Translations under genes and position numbers: made by a program
NCBI GenBank assembly: GCA_020723105.1
Contig: DYJL01000013.1
Location: 27,677 to 91,676, forward strand
Reading direction: 5' to 3'
DNA: 64,000 nucleotides
Source of the DNA: Nitrospira japonica
GTDB lineage: Bacteria > Nitrospirota > Thermodesulfovibrionia > UBA6902
Shown here: positions 8,610-17,619 of the stretch, in pieces
Numbering within the stretch: the first letter of the stretch is position 1
Layout of the letters: every line of letters begins with the position of its first letter
Notes under the pieces: generated by a model
Databases searched by the model: none
The model's input: the letters and a program-made list of their open reading frames with translations, nothing else
Told to the model about the DNA's origin: nothing

Positions 8610-9311
8610 TCAGTATGAAAACATCTTAAAGAGCAGGAAAGTTACAGCTATGCCAAGCAAGGCGCCAATTATCACTTCCCTGGGTCTGTGGATACCTGTG
8701 CTGACCCTGCCTTGAGCAATAAGAAAAGCCAGAGTCAATACGAGTAAAGAAGATATAAAACTCTCACTGATGAGAGTGACAGCCGTCCATACCGAAAATG
8801 AGACTGCTGCATGACCGCTGGGCATTCCTCCCCTCAACGGCTGCCCTTTTCCGAAAAATGATTTGGTTAATACTACCATAATGAGCACAACGATAAGCGC
8901 AACAATGGCCACATCAGAACCAGAGTGTTTGGCAACAGCCAGTCCGCGGTGAAAGAAATTTTTTATCGGCTCATACAAAATGATATAGCCTATGACCACA
9001 GCCCCCAGGGCTGTTATAAGGACAGCTCCCGCAGCCATGTCTTTAATCCTCTTGGCCCTTTCATCATATTCTCTGAAAAGTATGTCTGTAATTGATTCAA
9101 GGGATGAGTTGAGCATCTCTACGGAGAGAACAATGATTGACAGCACTATTAAGGTTACAACTTCAGACCAGCTTATGCCTATGGTAAAACTGATGATGAG
9201 TATCAGGATTGCCGCATAAAAATGGTAGCGCATGTGCCGTTGAGTTTTTGCGGCGTGAAGTATGCCTTCAATGGCGTGGTTGGTGCTTTGGACCCATTTT
9301 CTTAATGGCAT
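8610..9311 (-). CDS. Undecaprenol/diacylglycerol kinase fused to PAP2 phosphatase
   Basis: 233 residues in two parts. Residues 1-115 are a DgkA-type lipid kinase with HMRYHFYAA, the catalytic VEMLNSSLESITD and a three-helix layout. Residues 120-233 are a PAP2-type phosphatase with a KSFFGKGQPLRGGMPSGHAA stretch and the later STGIHRPREVIIGALLG (partial C3 motif). Members of these families phosphorylate undecaprenol or diacylglycerol and dephosphorylate undecaprenyl pyrophosphate, so one protein may handle both steps of lipid-carrier recycling. The start overlaps ybeY by 44 bp. Confidence 0.88.
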   Translation of the reverse strand: MPLRKWVQSTNHAIEGILHAAKTQRHMRYHFYAAILILIISFTIGISWSEVVTLIVLSIIVLSVEMLNSSLESITDILFREYDERAKRIKDMAAGAVLITALGAVVIGYIILYEPIKNFFHRGLAVAKHSGSDVAIVALIVVLIMVVLTKSFFGKGQPLRGGMPSGHAAVSFSVWTAVTLISESFISSLLVLTLAFLIAQGRVSTGIHRPREVIIGALLGIAVTFLLFKMFSY

Positions 9312-9801
9312 TAAACAGCTCCTGTTCTTTTTTTATCATTATTCTGGCGTGATAACCTGATGTTTCATGGTCGTAGCCTGAAAGATGAAGTATACCATGA
9401 ATCAGGAGACGCAAGAGTTCGTCGTAAAAACTCCATCCGTATATTTTTGCCTGTGACTCGGCTCTTGGTATGCTTATAACGACATCTCCAAGCAACAAGT
9501 GGGAAGTGGAAAGTGAGAAGTGAGAAGTATAAAACTGTCCATGCTGGTTTTTATCTTTATTTGACTTCTTAGTTCTTACTTCCCACTTTTCAGTTATCTG
9601 CGGGAAGGAAAGTACGTCTGTGCTTTTATTTATTCCCCTGTATTCTGCATTGAGCTGAGACATTTTTTTGTCTCCTACAAAGAGGATGCTTAATTCAGAC
9701 ATTGGCCTTTCTAAAAAGGCCAGTATCATGCGGGCCGTTCTGGTTATTCGGGTATTATTTAAGGGCCTGTGCCTTTGCTGGTTTCTTATGTGTATTTTCA
9801 T
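9268..9801 (-). CDS. ybeY: Endoribonuclease YbeY with an inserted segment
   Basis: A single-strand endoribonuclease of 16S rRNA maturation and ribosome quality control. It shows the zinc site HGILHLSGYDHE near the C-terminus and the YRGINKSTDVLSFP motif. I chose the ATG giving MKIHIRNQQ; two ATGs 9 and 12 bases upstream are possible. The protein is 177 residues, against about 150 usual. The excess (residues 69-102) is encoded by a 7-bp-periodic inverted repeat placed between SFPQ and the LGDVVIS strand. The start overlaps the upstream pgpH gene. Confidence 0.9.
   Translation of the reverse strand: MKIHIRNQQRHRPLNNTRITRTARMILAFLERPMSELSILFVGDKKMSQLNAEYRGINKSTDVLSFPQITEKWEVRTKKSNKDKNQHGQFYTSHFSLSTSHLLLGDVVISIPRAESQAKIYGWSFYDELLRLLIHGILHLSGYDHETSGYHARIMIKKEQELFNAIKKMGPKHQPRH
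9496..9590. repeat. Heptad-periodic inverted repeat inside ybeY
   Basis: On the plus strand the left arm (9496-9528) is built of AAGTGGG, AAGTGGA, AAGTGAG, AAGTGAG units. The right arm (9563-9590) reads as the complement of the same words. The arms flank a 34-base spacer and keep the ybeY reading frame open. Confidence 0.75.
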
Positions 9802-11248
9802 TCTCAACATCAAATCCCGGATAACTGATGCGCTTGTGATACATGCTGCTCAGGAGGTATACAAAGTGGGTTTTAATTTCACGAATGTCTTTGAAGGTTA
9901 ATTCGCAGTTGTCAAGTTGTCCGTCAATAAAGCAGTGATTGATTATCTTGTCAACCATGAGTGAAACTCTTGAAGGCGAGGTATCTGAAAGAACCCTCGA
10001 GGCTGCCTCAACCGCATCAGCCATAAGCACTAAAGCCGCAACACGATTCTGTGGTTTGGGCCCCGGATATCTGAAATCCTCTTCTATAATAAGAGTAAGA
10101 CTGTCATGCTGTTCTTTGGCCTTTTGATAGAAAAAGGTCTGCACAGATGTGCCGTGATGCTGCTGGATAATATCTATTACGACCTGCGGCAGCTTATGTT
10201 TCTTTGCAAGTTCAACCCCCTCCTTCACATGGGACAATAAAATCAGACTGCTCATGCGGGGGGTAAGTTTTTCATGTTTGCTGACAGAGACGACCTGATT
10301 TTCCACAAAATAGTCAGGCATTTTAATCTTGCCGATATCATGGTAGTAGGCGCTTACTCTTGCAAGTAAAGGATTAACTCCTACTGCTTCAGCAGCAGCC
10401 TCTGCCAGACTGCCTACTATAATGCTGTGATGATATGTGCCTGGCGCCTCTACCAAAAGTTCACGCATAAGCGGCTGATTGAGATCCAGAAGTTCCAGGA
10501 GGCTGATGTCTGTAGTTAATTTAAATATGTACTCAAATAGCGGAAGTAATGCTGAAACGAGAGTCGCGACAATAATACCATTGGAAAGGGCAAAGCCTGC
10601 GGCTATAAGGCTGTTAGTTGTAAATAGCTGTTCCCTGAAAAGGGATATAACCAATGCCGTAGATACGCTGACCAGGCTTACATAAAAACCCGCTCTCCAG
10701 ATGGCCGAACGCTTTTTGCACCTTATAACGCCAAAGGCACTGGTGAGCCCGGATGCAAAGATGAATATGGAATAAAGCGGGTCGTTGAGCCAGAGGCCGG
10801 CCAGGAGGCTTGTTATTACAGTAAAAACAATTGCTGTATGGATATCAATCAACAAAGCGGCCAGCATAGAGCCTACGGCCAGCGGGACCGCATAAATGAT
10901 GAGGTAAGGATCAAAGGTGCCAAGGAATTTTGAAAAGCCCTGAAGCACATAAAAAAAGGCACGCCCTATGATCAGGTTGCCGGACAATAGAATCCCAATA
11001 AGTATTAAGAGCTTGTAATCGTGTTTTATTTGAGGCTTATACCTTATAAAATCTTTATAAAGGATGAGCAAAAGCAGTGCGCTAATAAGGAAAGAGCCGG
11101 CGATTGATTCGACAGGTATTGCTTGTCCCCATAATAATGCAACATTTAATACAGCAGTGAATATTATAAGTAGCGATACTTTAAAGAGGATATTTTTATC
11201 AAACTGAAGAAAGTATTTTTTCTGATCTGGCAGTTTACCGTTTTTCAT
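9755..11248 (-). CDS. pgpH: 7TM-HD phosphohydrolase, PgpH-like (probable c-di-AMP phosphodiesterase)
   Basis: 497 residues: about seven to eight membrane helices in the first 240, then an HD domain with YHHSIIVGSLAEAAA near 275, AYYHDIGKIKMPDYF near 300 and QQHHGT near 370, the metal-binding pattern of PgpH-type enzymes that cleave cyclic di-AMP. Firmicute PgpH is about 700 residues with a large extracytoplasmic sensory domain. That domain is missing here, so signal input must differ. It overlaps phoH by ATGA and is followed by ybeY, the standard order of this cluster. Substrate is by family analogy. Confidence 0.85.
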   Translation of the reverse strand: MKNGKLPDQKKYFLQFDKNILFKVSLLIIFTAVLNVALLWGQAIPVESIAGSFLISALLLLILYKDFIRYKPQIKHDYKLLILIGILLSGNLIIGRAFFYVLQGFSKFLGTFDPYLIIYAVPLAVGSMLAALLIDIHTAIVFTVITSLLAGLWLNDPLYSIFIFASGLTSAFGVIRCKKRSAIWRAGFYVSLVSVSTALVISLFREQLFTTNSLIAAGFALSNGIIVATLVSALLPLFEYIFKLTTDISLLELLDLNQPLMRELLVEAPGTYHHSIIVGSLAEAAAEAVGVNPLLARVSAYYHDIGKIKMPDYFVENQVVSVSKHEKLTPRMSSLILLSHVKEGVELAKKHKLPQVVIDIIQQHHGTSVQTFFYQKAKEQHDSLTLIIEEDFRYPGPKPQNRVAALVLMADAVEAASRVLSDTSPSRVSLMVDKIINHCFIDGQLDNCELTFKDIREIKTHFVYLLSSMYHKRISYPGFDVENENTHKKPAKAQALK

Positions 11249-12177
11249 TGCCTATCATTACGGCTTTTTTCGAAAATATCATAAGCCTTGATGATTTCCT
11301 GTACGAGCTTATGTCTTACCACATCTTTTTCAGAAAAGTAAACCAGGCTCACTTCTTTTATGTTTTTTAATATCTTCGCAGCCTCTACAAGTCCAGAGGT
11401 TTTTCCATAAGGCAAGTCAATCTGGGTTATATCTCCGGTAATAACAGTCTTTGAATTAAATCCCAGTCTTGTGAGATACATCTTCATCTGCTCTGAAGTG
11501 GTATTTTGCGCCTCATCCAGGATTATAAATGAATCATTTAAAGTACGGCCTCTCATGAAGGCAAGAGGCGCTATTTCGATAATCCCTTTTTCTATAAGCT
11601 GATAAGCTTTCTCATTTTCCATCATGTCGAAGAGGGCATCATAAAGCGGCCTGAGGTATGGATTTATTTTTTCATATAAGTCCCCTGGAAGAAAACCGAG
11701 TTTCTCGCCAGCCTCTACAGCCGGTCTTGCAAGAATAATCCGGCTTACCTGTTTGTTAAGGAGGGCATTTATTGCCATAGCCATTGCAAGATACGTTTTG
11801 CCGGTACCGGCAGGCCCTATCCCTATGACCATGTCGTACTGCTTAATGGCCTCAATATACCTTTTCTGCGCCTCGGACCTTGGTACGATGAATTTCTTTT
11901 TTGATGCAACAGGGATATTGAGTTCTTTCAGTGAAGAAGGATGAGTCTCTTTTTGAGATGCTGCAGGTTTGTTCGGGCTGGCAGCAGCCTTAGTTCCAGA
12001 ATCTTCAAGGGCTTTTAATGCAAACTTTATGTCTTCCGGATTTATACTGTAGCCGCTGGAATTTATGAGGTAGAATTCCCTGATAAACTTCTCTGCTTTG
12101 CTGACAGATTTTTTATCACCGAAGAGAAAAACTTTATTCCCTCTTATTGAGGCCTTGATTTCAAGAGCCTCTTCCAT
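11245..12177 (-). CDS. phoH: PhoH-family ATPase (YbeZ-like)
   Basis: A P-loop ATPase of RNA metabolism that works with YbeY. Walker A is GPAGTGKTYLAMAMA near 123, followed by EAGEKLGFLPGDL, the Walker B FIILDEAQNTT and the GDITQIDLP motif. From the first ATG the protein is 310 residues, yet family similarity (a DFGEEKDL...IMEEALEI segment leading into IRGNKV) extends 26 codons further upstream without a stop and without any ATG, GTG or TTG. The true start is therefore likely upstream at a non-standard codon (see 12178-12272). Confidence 0.93.
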   Translation of the reverse strand: MEEALEIKASIRGNKVFLFGDKKSVSKAEKFIREFYLINSSGYSINPEDIKFALKALEDSGTKAAASPNKPAASQKETHPSSLKELNIPVASKKKFIVPRSEAQKRYIEAIKQYDMVIGIGPAGTGKTYLAMAMAINALLNKQVSRIILARPAVEAGEKLGFLPGDLYEKINPYLRPLYDALFDMMENEKAYQLIEKGIIEIAPLAFMRGRTLNDSFIILDEAQNTTSEQMKMYLTRLGFNSKTVITGDITQIDLPYGKTSGLVEAAKILKNIKEVSLVYFSEKDVVRHKLVQEIIKAYDIFEKSRNDRQ

Positions 12178-12272
12178 AATTTTGAGAGTGCTGTCAAGCT
12201 TTCCATATATGGGGGAAAGGTCTTTTTCCTCACCAAAGTCTAATTCGAGTTTAACCGTAAGCGTTCTCCTTT
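12178..12272 (-). other. Probable N-terminal extension of phoH with ACG start and ribosome binding site
   Basis: In frame upstream of the phoH ATG lie 26 family-like codons. A strong AAAGGAG (12266-12272) is placed exactly 7 bases before an ACG codon at 12256-12258. The frame closes with a stop further upstream. Either ACG (normally ATG) initiates translation here or one base of the sequence is wrong. Confidence 0.55.
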
Positions 12273-12337
12273 GATTATTCAGATGCCATTTATATTATAA
12301 GCGAGGATATGAAGAAATAAAACAACCCGGATAAATC

Positions 12338-12622
12338 TTACCTGAGAGTTTTTATGAAATCATCCACTGAAATAGCGGGAAGGGTTATTAACTGTACAGT
12401 GCCGCGTGAACCGAGCTCCACAGACATTTTTAACACGGACTCATTACTTGGGGCCTCAAGAAGAGTCAGAAAATCGTAGGGGCCAAGCACGGCATATTGC
12501 CCTAACACCTTTATCCCCATTGCTTCTATTTCCTTATTTACCTCTTTAACCCTCTCCGGACGATTCTTGAGGGTCCTTCTTCCCTCATCTGTAAGTGTGC
12601 TCAAGGCAATATATATAGCCAT
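12338..12622 (-). CDS. GYD-domain protein
   Basis: A 94-residue soluble protein matching the GYD family, small dimeric alpha/beta-barrel proteins of unknown function. Visible are the opening YIALSTLTDEGRRTLKNRPER, the QYAVLGPYDFLTLLEAP core (GPYD in place of the namesake GYD-type turn) and the ending ITLPAISVDDFIKTL. It stands alone, with its own promoter, and is divergent from galU. Confidence 0.85.
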   Translation of the reverse strand: MAIYIALSTLTDEGRRTLKNRPERVKEVNKEIEAMGIKVLGQYAVLGPYDFLTLLEAPSNESVLKMSVELGSRGTVQLITLPAISVDDFIKTLR

Positions 12623-12661
12623 AATTCCTCCTTTTATGGTAAGTGGTTAAATGATATTATC

Positions 12662-12690
12662 TATATATTACTATTCAGTTTGATTGTCAA
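12662..12690 (-). promoter_or_regulatory. Sigma-70 type promoter for the GYD gene
   Basis: Minus-strand TTGACA and TATATA are 17 bp apart, about 40 bp ahead of the GYD start codon, which has an AAAGGAGG ribosome binding site. Confidence 0.6.
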
Positions 12691-12720
12691 GACGTTGCCA
12701 ATCAGAACCTGTCAACCCTC

Positions 12721-12749
12721 TTTCAATAACTCCGGCAACATGGTAGAAT
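12721..12749 (+). promoter_or_regulatory. Sigma-70 type promoter for galU-lon
   Basis: TTTCAA and TAGAAT are separated by 17 bp, 55 bp ahead of galU. Together with the minus-strand promoter at 12662-12690 it makes a compact divergent control region. Confidence 0.5.
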
Positions 12750-12804
12750 ATGAAAACTTTTTGTTTTTTTGCTGTTTAATTTCAGCATATTAAAGGAGTA
12801 ATGA

Positions 12805-13692
12805 ATGATTAAAACAGTACGAAAGGCCGTGTTCCCCGCAGCAGGCTTGGGAACCAGATTCTTGCCTGCAACAAAGGCCTCCCCAAAAGAAATGCTGCCT
12901 ATTGTGGACAAGCCATTGATACAGTATGCAGTCGAAGAGGCAGAGCGGTGTAACATCAAAGAGTTTATTATGATTACAGGTAAATCCAAAAGGACTATCG
13001 AAGACCATTTTGATTATGCCTGGGAACTCGAGGAGAATCTCAAGAGCAAGGGCAAGCAGGCTATGCTGGAAGAGATACGAAGGCTTGCGCAGCATCAATT
13101 TGCATATATAAGGCAGGGCGTTCCTCTGGGTCTGGGTCATGCAATTCTCTGTTCAAAACCTTTTGTAAAAGAGGAGCCTTTTGCTGTAATATTGAGCGAT
13201 GATATTATTGACCCTGAGGATAATCTTCTTGAAAAGATGCTGAATATTTACGATAAATATCATGCTACGATACTGGCATTGGAAAGAGTCCCTAAGGCAG
13301 AGATACACCGGTACGGGATAATAGCTGGAGAGGAAATAAAGAAAAATGTGTTTAAAATAACTGACATGGTTGAAAAACCCAAGCCTTCTTCAGCGCCTTC
13401 TGATATTGCAATCATAGGCAGATATATACTTACTCCGGATATTTTCAGTTTTCTGGAACAAACACAGCCTGGAAAAGGCGGTGAGATTCAATTAACCGAT
13501 GCATTAAAGAGCCTTTTAAATAAGAAACCCGTTTACGGGTATCTTTTTGAAGGAAAACGATATGATGCAGGTGACAAACTTGGTTATCTTAAGGCTACTG
13601 TGGAATTTGCCTTGAAGAATCAGGCTGTAAAAGATGAATTCAGAGAATATCTTTTATCTGTAATCATATCAAAATTAAACAAGGAGTCATAA
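12805..13692 (+). CDS. galU: UTP-glucose-1-phosphate uridylyltransferase
   Basis: Makes UDP-glucose for envelope polysaccharides. The 295 residues start with the nucleotide-binding [25 protein letters not shown] and include [20 protein letters not shown], an ILSDDIID metal-site segment near 127 and [10 protein letters not shown] near 225, all typical of GalU. AAAGGAG precedes the start. An ATG 4 bases earlier is closed at once by TAA and is not used. The stop shares a base with the lon start (TAATG), so the two genes are coupled. Confidence 0.96.
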   Translation: MIKTVRKAVFPAAGLGTRFLPATKASPKEMLPIVDKPLIQYAVEEAERCNIKEFIMITGKSKRTIEDHFDYAWELEENLKSKGKQAMLEEIRRLAQHQFAYIRQGVPLGLGHAILCSKPFVKEEPFAVILSDDIIDPEDNLLEKMLNIYDKYHATILALERVPKAEIHRYGIIAGEEIKKNVFKITDMVEKPKPSSAPSDIAIIGRYILTPDIFSFLEQTQPGKGGEIQLTDALKSLLNKKPVYGYLFEGKRYDAGDKLGYLKATVEFALKNQAVKDEFREYLLSVIISKLNKES

Positions 13693-16079
13693 TGGCTGAG
13701 ATAGACACAAAAGATGAACGAGAAGTTGAGATTCCGGCATCTCTTCCAATTTTACCTGTCAGAGATGTTGTGATTTTTCCATATATGATTCTTCCATTAT
13801 TTGTTGGAAGGGATATTTCAATCAAGGCGATTGAGCATGCTGTCGGAGAGAATAAAATGATCATGCTTGTTTCGCAGAAAGATGTCAATGTCGAAATACC
13901 TGCAACCGAAGACCTCTATAGTGTCGGCACTGTAGGTTCTCTCCTGAGAATGCTGAAACTGCCTGACGGACGGCTTAAGATACTGGTACAGGGCCTTGCC
14001 AAGGCAAGAGTCCTCAATTATATACAGACTGAACCTTTCTATGTTGGGGAGATTGAAAAAATTGTCGAACAGAAGCGCCCCGAGATAACACTGGAAGTGG
14101 AAGCGCTGATGAGGAATGTGAAAGAACTCGTTGATAAATCATTGGCGCTTGGGAAGTCCTTTCTGCCTGACATTATTGTCTTGATAGAAAACATAGAAGA
14201 ACCTGGAAGGCTTGCGGATCTTGTTGCATCAAATCTTGGCTTGAAAGCTGATCAGGCGCAGAGTTTGCTCGAACAGGCAGACCCTATACAACGACTTAAA
14301 AGGATAAGCGAACTCTTAAGCCGGGAGGTTGAACTTTTGCTGGTACAGCAAAAAATTCAATCTGACGTTAAAGGAGAAATAGATAAGACCCAGCGCGAAT
14401 ACTACCTTAGAGAGCAGTTGAAGGCCATTCAGAAAGAACTCGGTGAGATAGATGAAAAGACCGAAGAAGTTATGGAGCTGCGCAAGAAGATAGAAAAGGC
14501 CAAGATGCCGGAGAAGGTTGAAAAAGAAGCTATAAAACAGATTAACCGTCTTGAAAAGATGCATCCTGACAGCGCTGAAGCAGGAACCATTAGAACTTAT
14601 GTTGACTGGCTTATTGAACTCCCATGGTCTAAAAGCACAAAAGACAATCTCGATCTGAAAAAGGCCAAAAAGGTGCTTGACGAAGATCATTATGATCTTG
14701 AAAAAGTCAAAGAACGCATCCTTGAATATCTGGGGGTAAGAAAGCTCAAAGAGAAAATGAAGGGGCCGATCCTGTGCTTTGTGGGACCGCCTGGTGTCGG
14801 AAAGACCTCACTTGGGAAATCTATTGCCAAATCTCTCGGAAGGGAGTTTTTCAGGATGTCCTTGGGGGGTATGAGAGATGAAGCAGAAATAAGAGGACAC
14901 AGAAGGACTTATGTGGGCGCTATGCCCGGCAGGATAATTCAGGGGATTAAGACATCAGGCAAGAACAATCCGGTTTTCATGCTTGATGAAGTTGATAAAA
15001 TAGGCATGGACTTCAGGGGAGACCCTGCATCGGCTTTGCTGGAAGTACTGGACCCGGAGCAGAACAATACTTTTGCAGATCATTACCTGGGCGTTCCTTT
15101 TGATCTGAGCAATGTTATGTTTATTACTACTGCAAACCTTATAGATCCAATTCCATCTCCTTTGAGAGACAGAATGGAGATAATTACCCTGTCAGGATAT
15201 ACTGCTGAAGAGAAAGTCGGCATAGCAAGGAATTATCTTATCCCAAAACAGTTAAAGGAACACGGCATCTCGGACAAGAATATAAAAATCCATGACAGTG
15301 CTTTGCTGCAGATTACTACCCATTATACCAGTGAAGCTGGCGTAAGGAATCTCGAACGTGAAATAGCGAATCTCTGCCGGAAGGTTGCGAGAAAGATTGC
15401 AGAAGGCAAGATAAAAAAATACAGCATCTCCTCAAAGAACCTATCCAAATATCTTGGGGTGCCTAAATTCCTTCCCGAAGAGGAAATCAAAAAAGATGAA
15501 ATCGGGGTATCAACAGGGCTGGCATGGACTGAGGCGGGCGGAGACATAATTTATATTGAGGCCACAATGATGAAAGGCAAAGGAGGCTTGACGCTTACGG
15601 GACAGCTTGGTGATGTTATGAAAGAATCAGCCCATGCAGCATTAAGTTATATCCGCTCCAAGGCTAAAAGCCTGGGTATAAGCAGCAACCTTTTCTCTCA
15701 GAACGATATACATATTCACGTCCCCGCCGGAGCTATCCCGAAAGACGGTCCTTCCGCGGGCATAACAATGGCTACAGCACTTGCATCAGTATTTACTGGC
15801 AGGCCGGTCCATAAGAGTATTGCCATGACCGGAGAGGTAACTCTGCGCGGGAAAGTGCTCCCTATAGGCGGTCTGAAAGAGAAAACCCTTGCGGCAAAGA
15901 GAATGGGCATCAAGAAGGTTATCATACCAAAGAGGAATGAGAAGGACCTTGAGGATATCCCCAAATATGTAAAGAAGGAAATGAAATTTATTACGGTAGA
16001 GACAATGGAGGAAGTTTTAAAGAACGCCCTTATTACAAATAAAAAGGGGAAAAGTCATAAAAAACCGGTTTGTCTTTAA
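13692..16079 (+). CDS. lon: ATP-dependent protease Lon
   Basis: A 795-residue cytoplasmic quality-control protease in the usual order: an N-terminal substrate-binding LON domain (opening [18 protein letters not shown]), a coiled-coil middle, an AAA+ module with Walker [10 protein letters not shown] (Lys371) and [10 protein letters not shown], and a C-terminal protease domain with catalytic Ser688 in DGPSAG and Lys731 in GGLKEK. Full length and intact. Directly coupled to galU. No heat-shock promoter is evident in the shared upstream region. Confidence 0.97.
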   Translation: MAEIDTKDEREVEIPASLPILPVRDVVIFPYMILPLFVGRDISIKAIEHAVGENKMIMLVSQKDVNVEIPATEDLYSVGTVGSLLRMLKLPDGRLKILVQGLAKARVLNYIQTEPFYVGEIEKIVEQKRPEITLEVEALMRNVKELVDKSLALGKSFLPDIIVLIENIEEPGRLADLVASNLGLKADQAQSLLEQADPIQRLKRISELLSREVELLLVQQKIQSDVKGEIDKTQREYYLREQLKAIQKELGEIDEKTEEVMELRKKIEKAKMPEKVEKEAIKQINRLEKMHPDSAEAGTIRTYVDWLIELPWSKSTKDNLDLKKAKKVLDEDHYDLEKVKERILEYLGVRKLKEKMKGPILCFVGPPGVGKTSLGKSIAKSLGREFFRMSLGGMRDEAEIRGHRRTYVGAMPGRIIQGIKTSGKNNPVFMLDEVDKIGMDFRGDPASALLEVLDPEQNNTFADHYLGVPFDLSNVMFITTANLIDPIPSPLRDRMEIITLSGYTAEEKVGIARNYLIPKQLKEHGISDKNIKIHDSALLQITTHYTSEAGVRNLEREIANLCRKVARKIAEGKIKKYSISSKNLSKYLGVPKFLPEEEIKKDEIGVSTGLAWTEAGGDIIYIEATMMKGKGGLTLTGQLGDVMKESAHAALSYIRSKAKSLGISSNLFSQNDIHIHVPAGAIPKDGPSAGITMATALASVFTGRPVHKSIAMTGEVTLRGKVLPIGGLKEKTLAAKRMGIKKVIIPKRNEKDLEDIPKYVKKEMKFITVETMEEVLKNALITNKKGKSHKKPVCL

Positions 16080-16115
16080 TTTTTAATCTCACCTTAAATC
16101 CGTATAGAAAGAATT

Positions 16116-17075
16116 ATGCAGCTCTCAAAAATCGGCGAGCTTGGCCTTATCAAGAAACTGCAGAAAAAATGCAAATCAAACAGGCCGGAACTTATCACAG
16201 GCATTGGCGATGATGCAGCGGTTATAAAACATGGAAATAAAAAAGTCCTCATAACCACGGACCTGCTGCTTGAGAAAATACATTTCGATCTTTCTTTTAC
16301 AACATTTTATCAGCTTGGCTACAAGTTTCTTGGGGTAAATATAAGCGATATTTTTGCAATGGGCGGGAAACCGGGATATTTTTTTATAAGCCTCGGCATA
16401 CCCAGGGAATACAAGCCAGATGAAATAGATGAGCTTTATTCTGGCATATTGGAGATTGCAGAAAAATTCGGTATTGTAATTGCAGGTGGTGATACGTGTG
16501 CATCACGTCAGGGACTTGTGCTTAGTGGAACTCTTATGGGGACTGCTGACAGGGTAATAACCCGCGGGGGAGCAAAGGCAGGAGATAGTATATTTGTGAC
16601 AGGAACGCTGGGTGATTCAGCGATGGGACTGGAGCTGTTACAGAGTCAGGAGTTAAAAGACAGGAAGATCTCAAAACTCTTAACTCATAACTCTAAACTC
16701 ATTAAGAAACATTTGATGCCCGAACCAGCTTCCTTGAAAAACACTTCTAAAATTACATCCATGATTGATATTAGCGACGGGCTTTTGTTAGATTTAAGCC
16801 ATATCTGTGATGAAAGCAAAGTTGGCGCAGTAATATACAAAGACAGGATTCCGGTATCAAAAGAGCTTGCCAGTACCGCAAGGGTTCTCAGGTGTAATCC
16901 AATGGACTTTGCATTAAGGGGTGGGGAAGACTATGTATTGCTTTTTACAGCGCCTCAGGATGCCAGAACAGATGCATACAGGATCGGGGAAATTATTCAA
17001 AAAGGACGTTTCATAGTAGACGAAAAAGGCAGAAAGACAAAATTTAAACCAGAAGGATACGAACATTTTAAATAA
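16116..17075 (+). CDS. thiL: Thiamine-monophosphate kinase
   Basis: Phosphorylates thiamine monophosphate to thiamine diphosphate. The 319 residues include GIGDDAAVI near 29, TTDLLLEKIHFDL near 47, NISDIFAMGGKP near 75 and AGGDTC near 122, then VTGTLGDSAMGLELL and the ISDGLLLDL motif, all ThiL signatures. Residues of about 179-195 are encoded by a 7-bp-periodic tract and are not family sequence. The gene lies 36 bp after lon. Confidence 0.94.
   Translation: MQLSKIGELGLIKKLQKKCKSNRPELITGIGDDAAVIKHGNKKVLITTDLLLEKIHFDLSFTTFYQLGYKFLGVNISDIFAMGGKPGYFFISLGIPREYKPDEIDELYSGILEIAEKFGIVIAGGDTCASRQGLVLSGTLMGTADRVITRGGAKAGDSIFVTGTLGDSAMGLELLQSQELKDRKISKLLTHNSKLIKKHLMPEPASLKNTSKITSMIDISDGLLLDLSHICDESKVGAVIYKDRIPVSKELASTARVLRCNPMDFALRGGEDYVLLFTAPQDARTDAYRIGEIIQKGRFIVDEKGRKTKFKPEGYEHFK
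16649..16704. repeat. Heptad-periodic tract inside thiL
   Basis: CTCTTAA, CTCATAA, CTCTAAA and CTCATTA follow each other from 16677 to 16704. A left part containing GGAGTTAAAAG (16649-16659) is partly complementary. It encodes the stretch around SKLLTHNSKLIKK and keeps the frame open. Confidence 0.65.
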
Positions 17076-17082
17076 AAAGGGT

Positions 17083-17128
17083 TATGGGGAGAGGTTTTTA
17101 CTTACCTCTTACCCCTTACCCCTATTTT
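17083..17128. repeat. Heptad-periodic tract between thiL and the DUF2062 gene
   Basis: CTTACCT, CTTACCC, CTTACCC and CTATTTT follow in series. The first part pairs with an upstream GGGGAGAGGT to form a hairpin, leaving only a few bases before the next start codon, which has no good ribosome binding site. Confidence 0.55.
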
Positions 17129-17133
17129 CTAAC

Positions 17134-17619
17134 ATGTCTTACTTCAGAGATAAATTCAGAGGAATATTTAAGGTAAAAGATACACCGCACCGTATTGCGC
17201 TTGCATTTGCAATCGGGGTTCTTATGGGGATATCTCCGTTGATCGGTCTTCATTATATTGGAGCTTTTCTCCTCGCATGGATTTTCCGTCTGAATAAACT
17301 CGTTGCTTTTATAGGCGCCAGCGTCAATAATCCCTGGACCGTAGTCCCTATATCTTCTTTCTCTGTATGGGTTGGAGCAAAACTGATTGGACTAAAACAG
17401 GTGTTGCCTGATATAGACTGGGGAGGCATTACACTGACAGGTATTACAAAAAATTTTACTGACATGAATAATTTTATCTATATGATTGAAAAGCTGACGC
17501 CTCTTTTAGTCGCCTTTTGTGTGGGTTCTCTGGTGATTTGTATAATTGCAGCAATAGCCAGTTATTTTATCATTCATAAATTGGCAAGCAGGTACCAGGA
17601 AATAAAAGATGTCCACTAA
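17134..17619 (+). CDS. DUF2062 membrane protein
   Basis: 161 residues with the DUF2062 pattern: a basic N-terminus, then TPHRIALAFAIGVLMGISPLIGLH, a second membrane pair with NNPWTVVPISSFSVWVG, and a C-terminal helix. DUF2062 proteins are two-to-four-helix inner-membrane proteins of unknown function, often next to glycosyltransferases. Here the neighbour is a site-2 protease gene whose start overlaps its end by 11 bp. Confidence 0.85.
   Translation: MSYFRDKFRGIFKVKDTPHRIALAFAIGVLMGISPLIGLHYIGAFLLAWIFRLNKLVAFIGASVNNPWTVVPISSFSVWVGAKLIGLKQVLPDIDWGGITLTGITKNFTDMNNFIYMIEKLTPLLVAFCVGSLVICIIAAIASYFIIHKLASRYQEIKDVH

Noticed and set aside
9496..9590. Possible CRISPR-like repeats in the heptad tracts
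   Set aside because: Units are 7 bp and not separated by unique spacers of 25-40 bp. No array was seen anywhere in the window.
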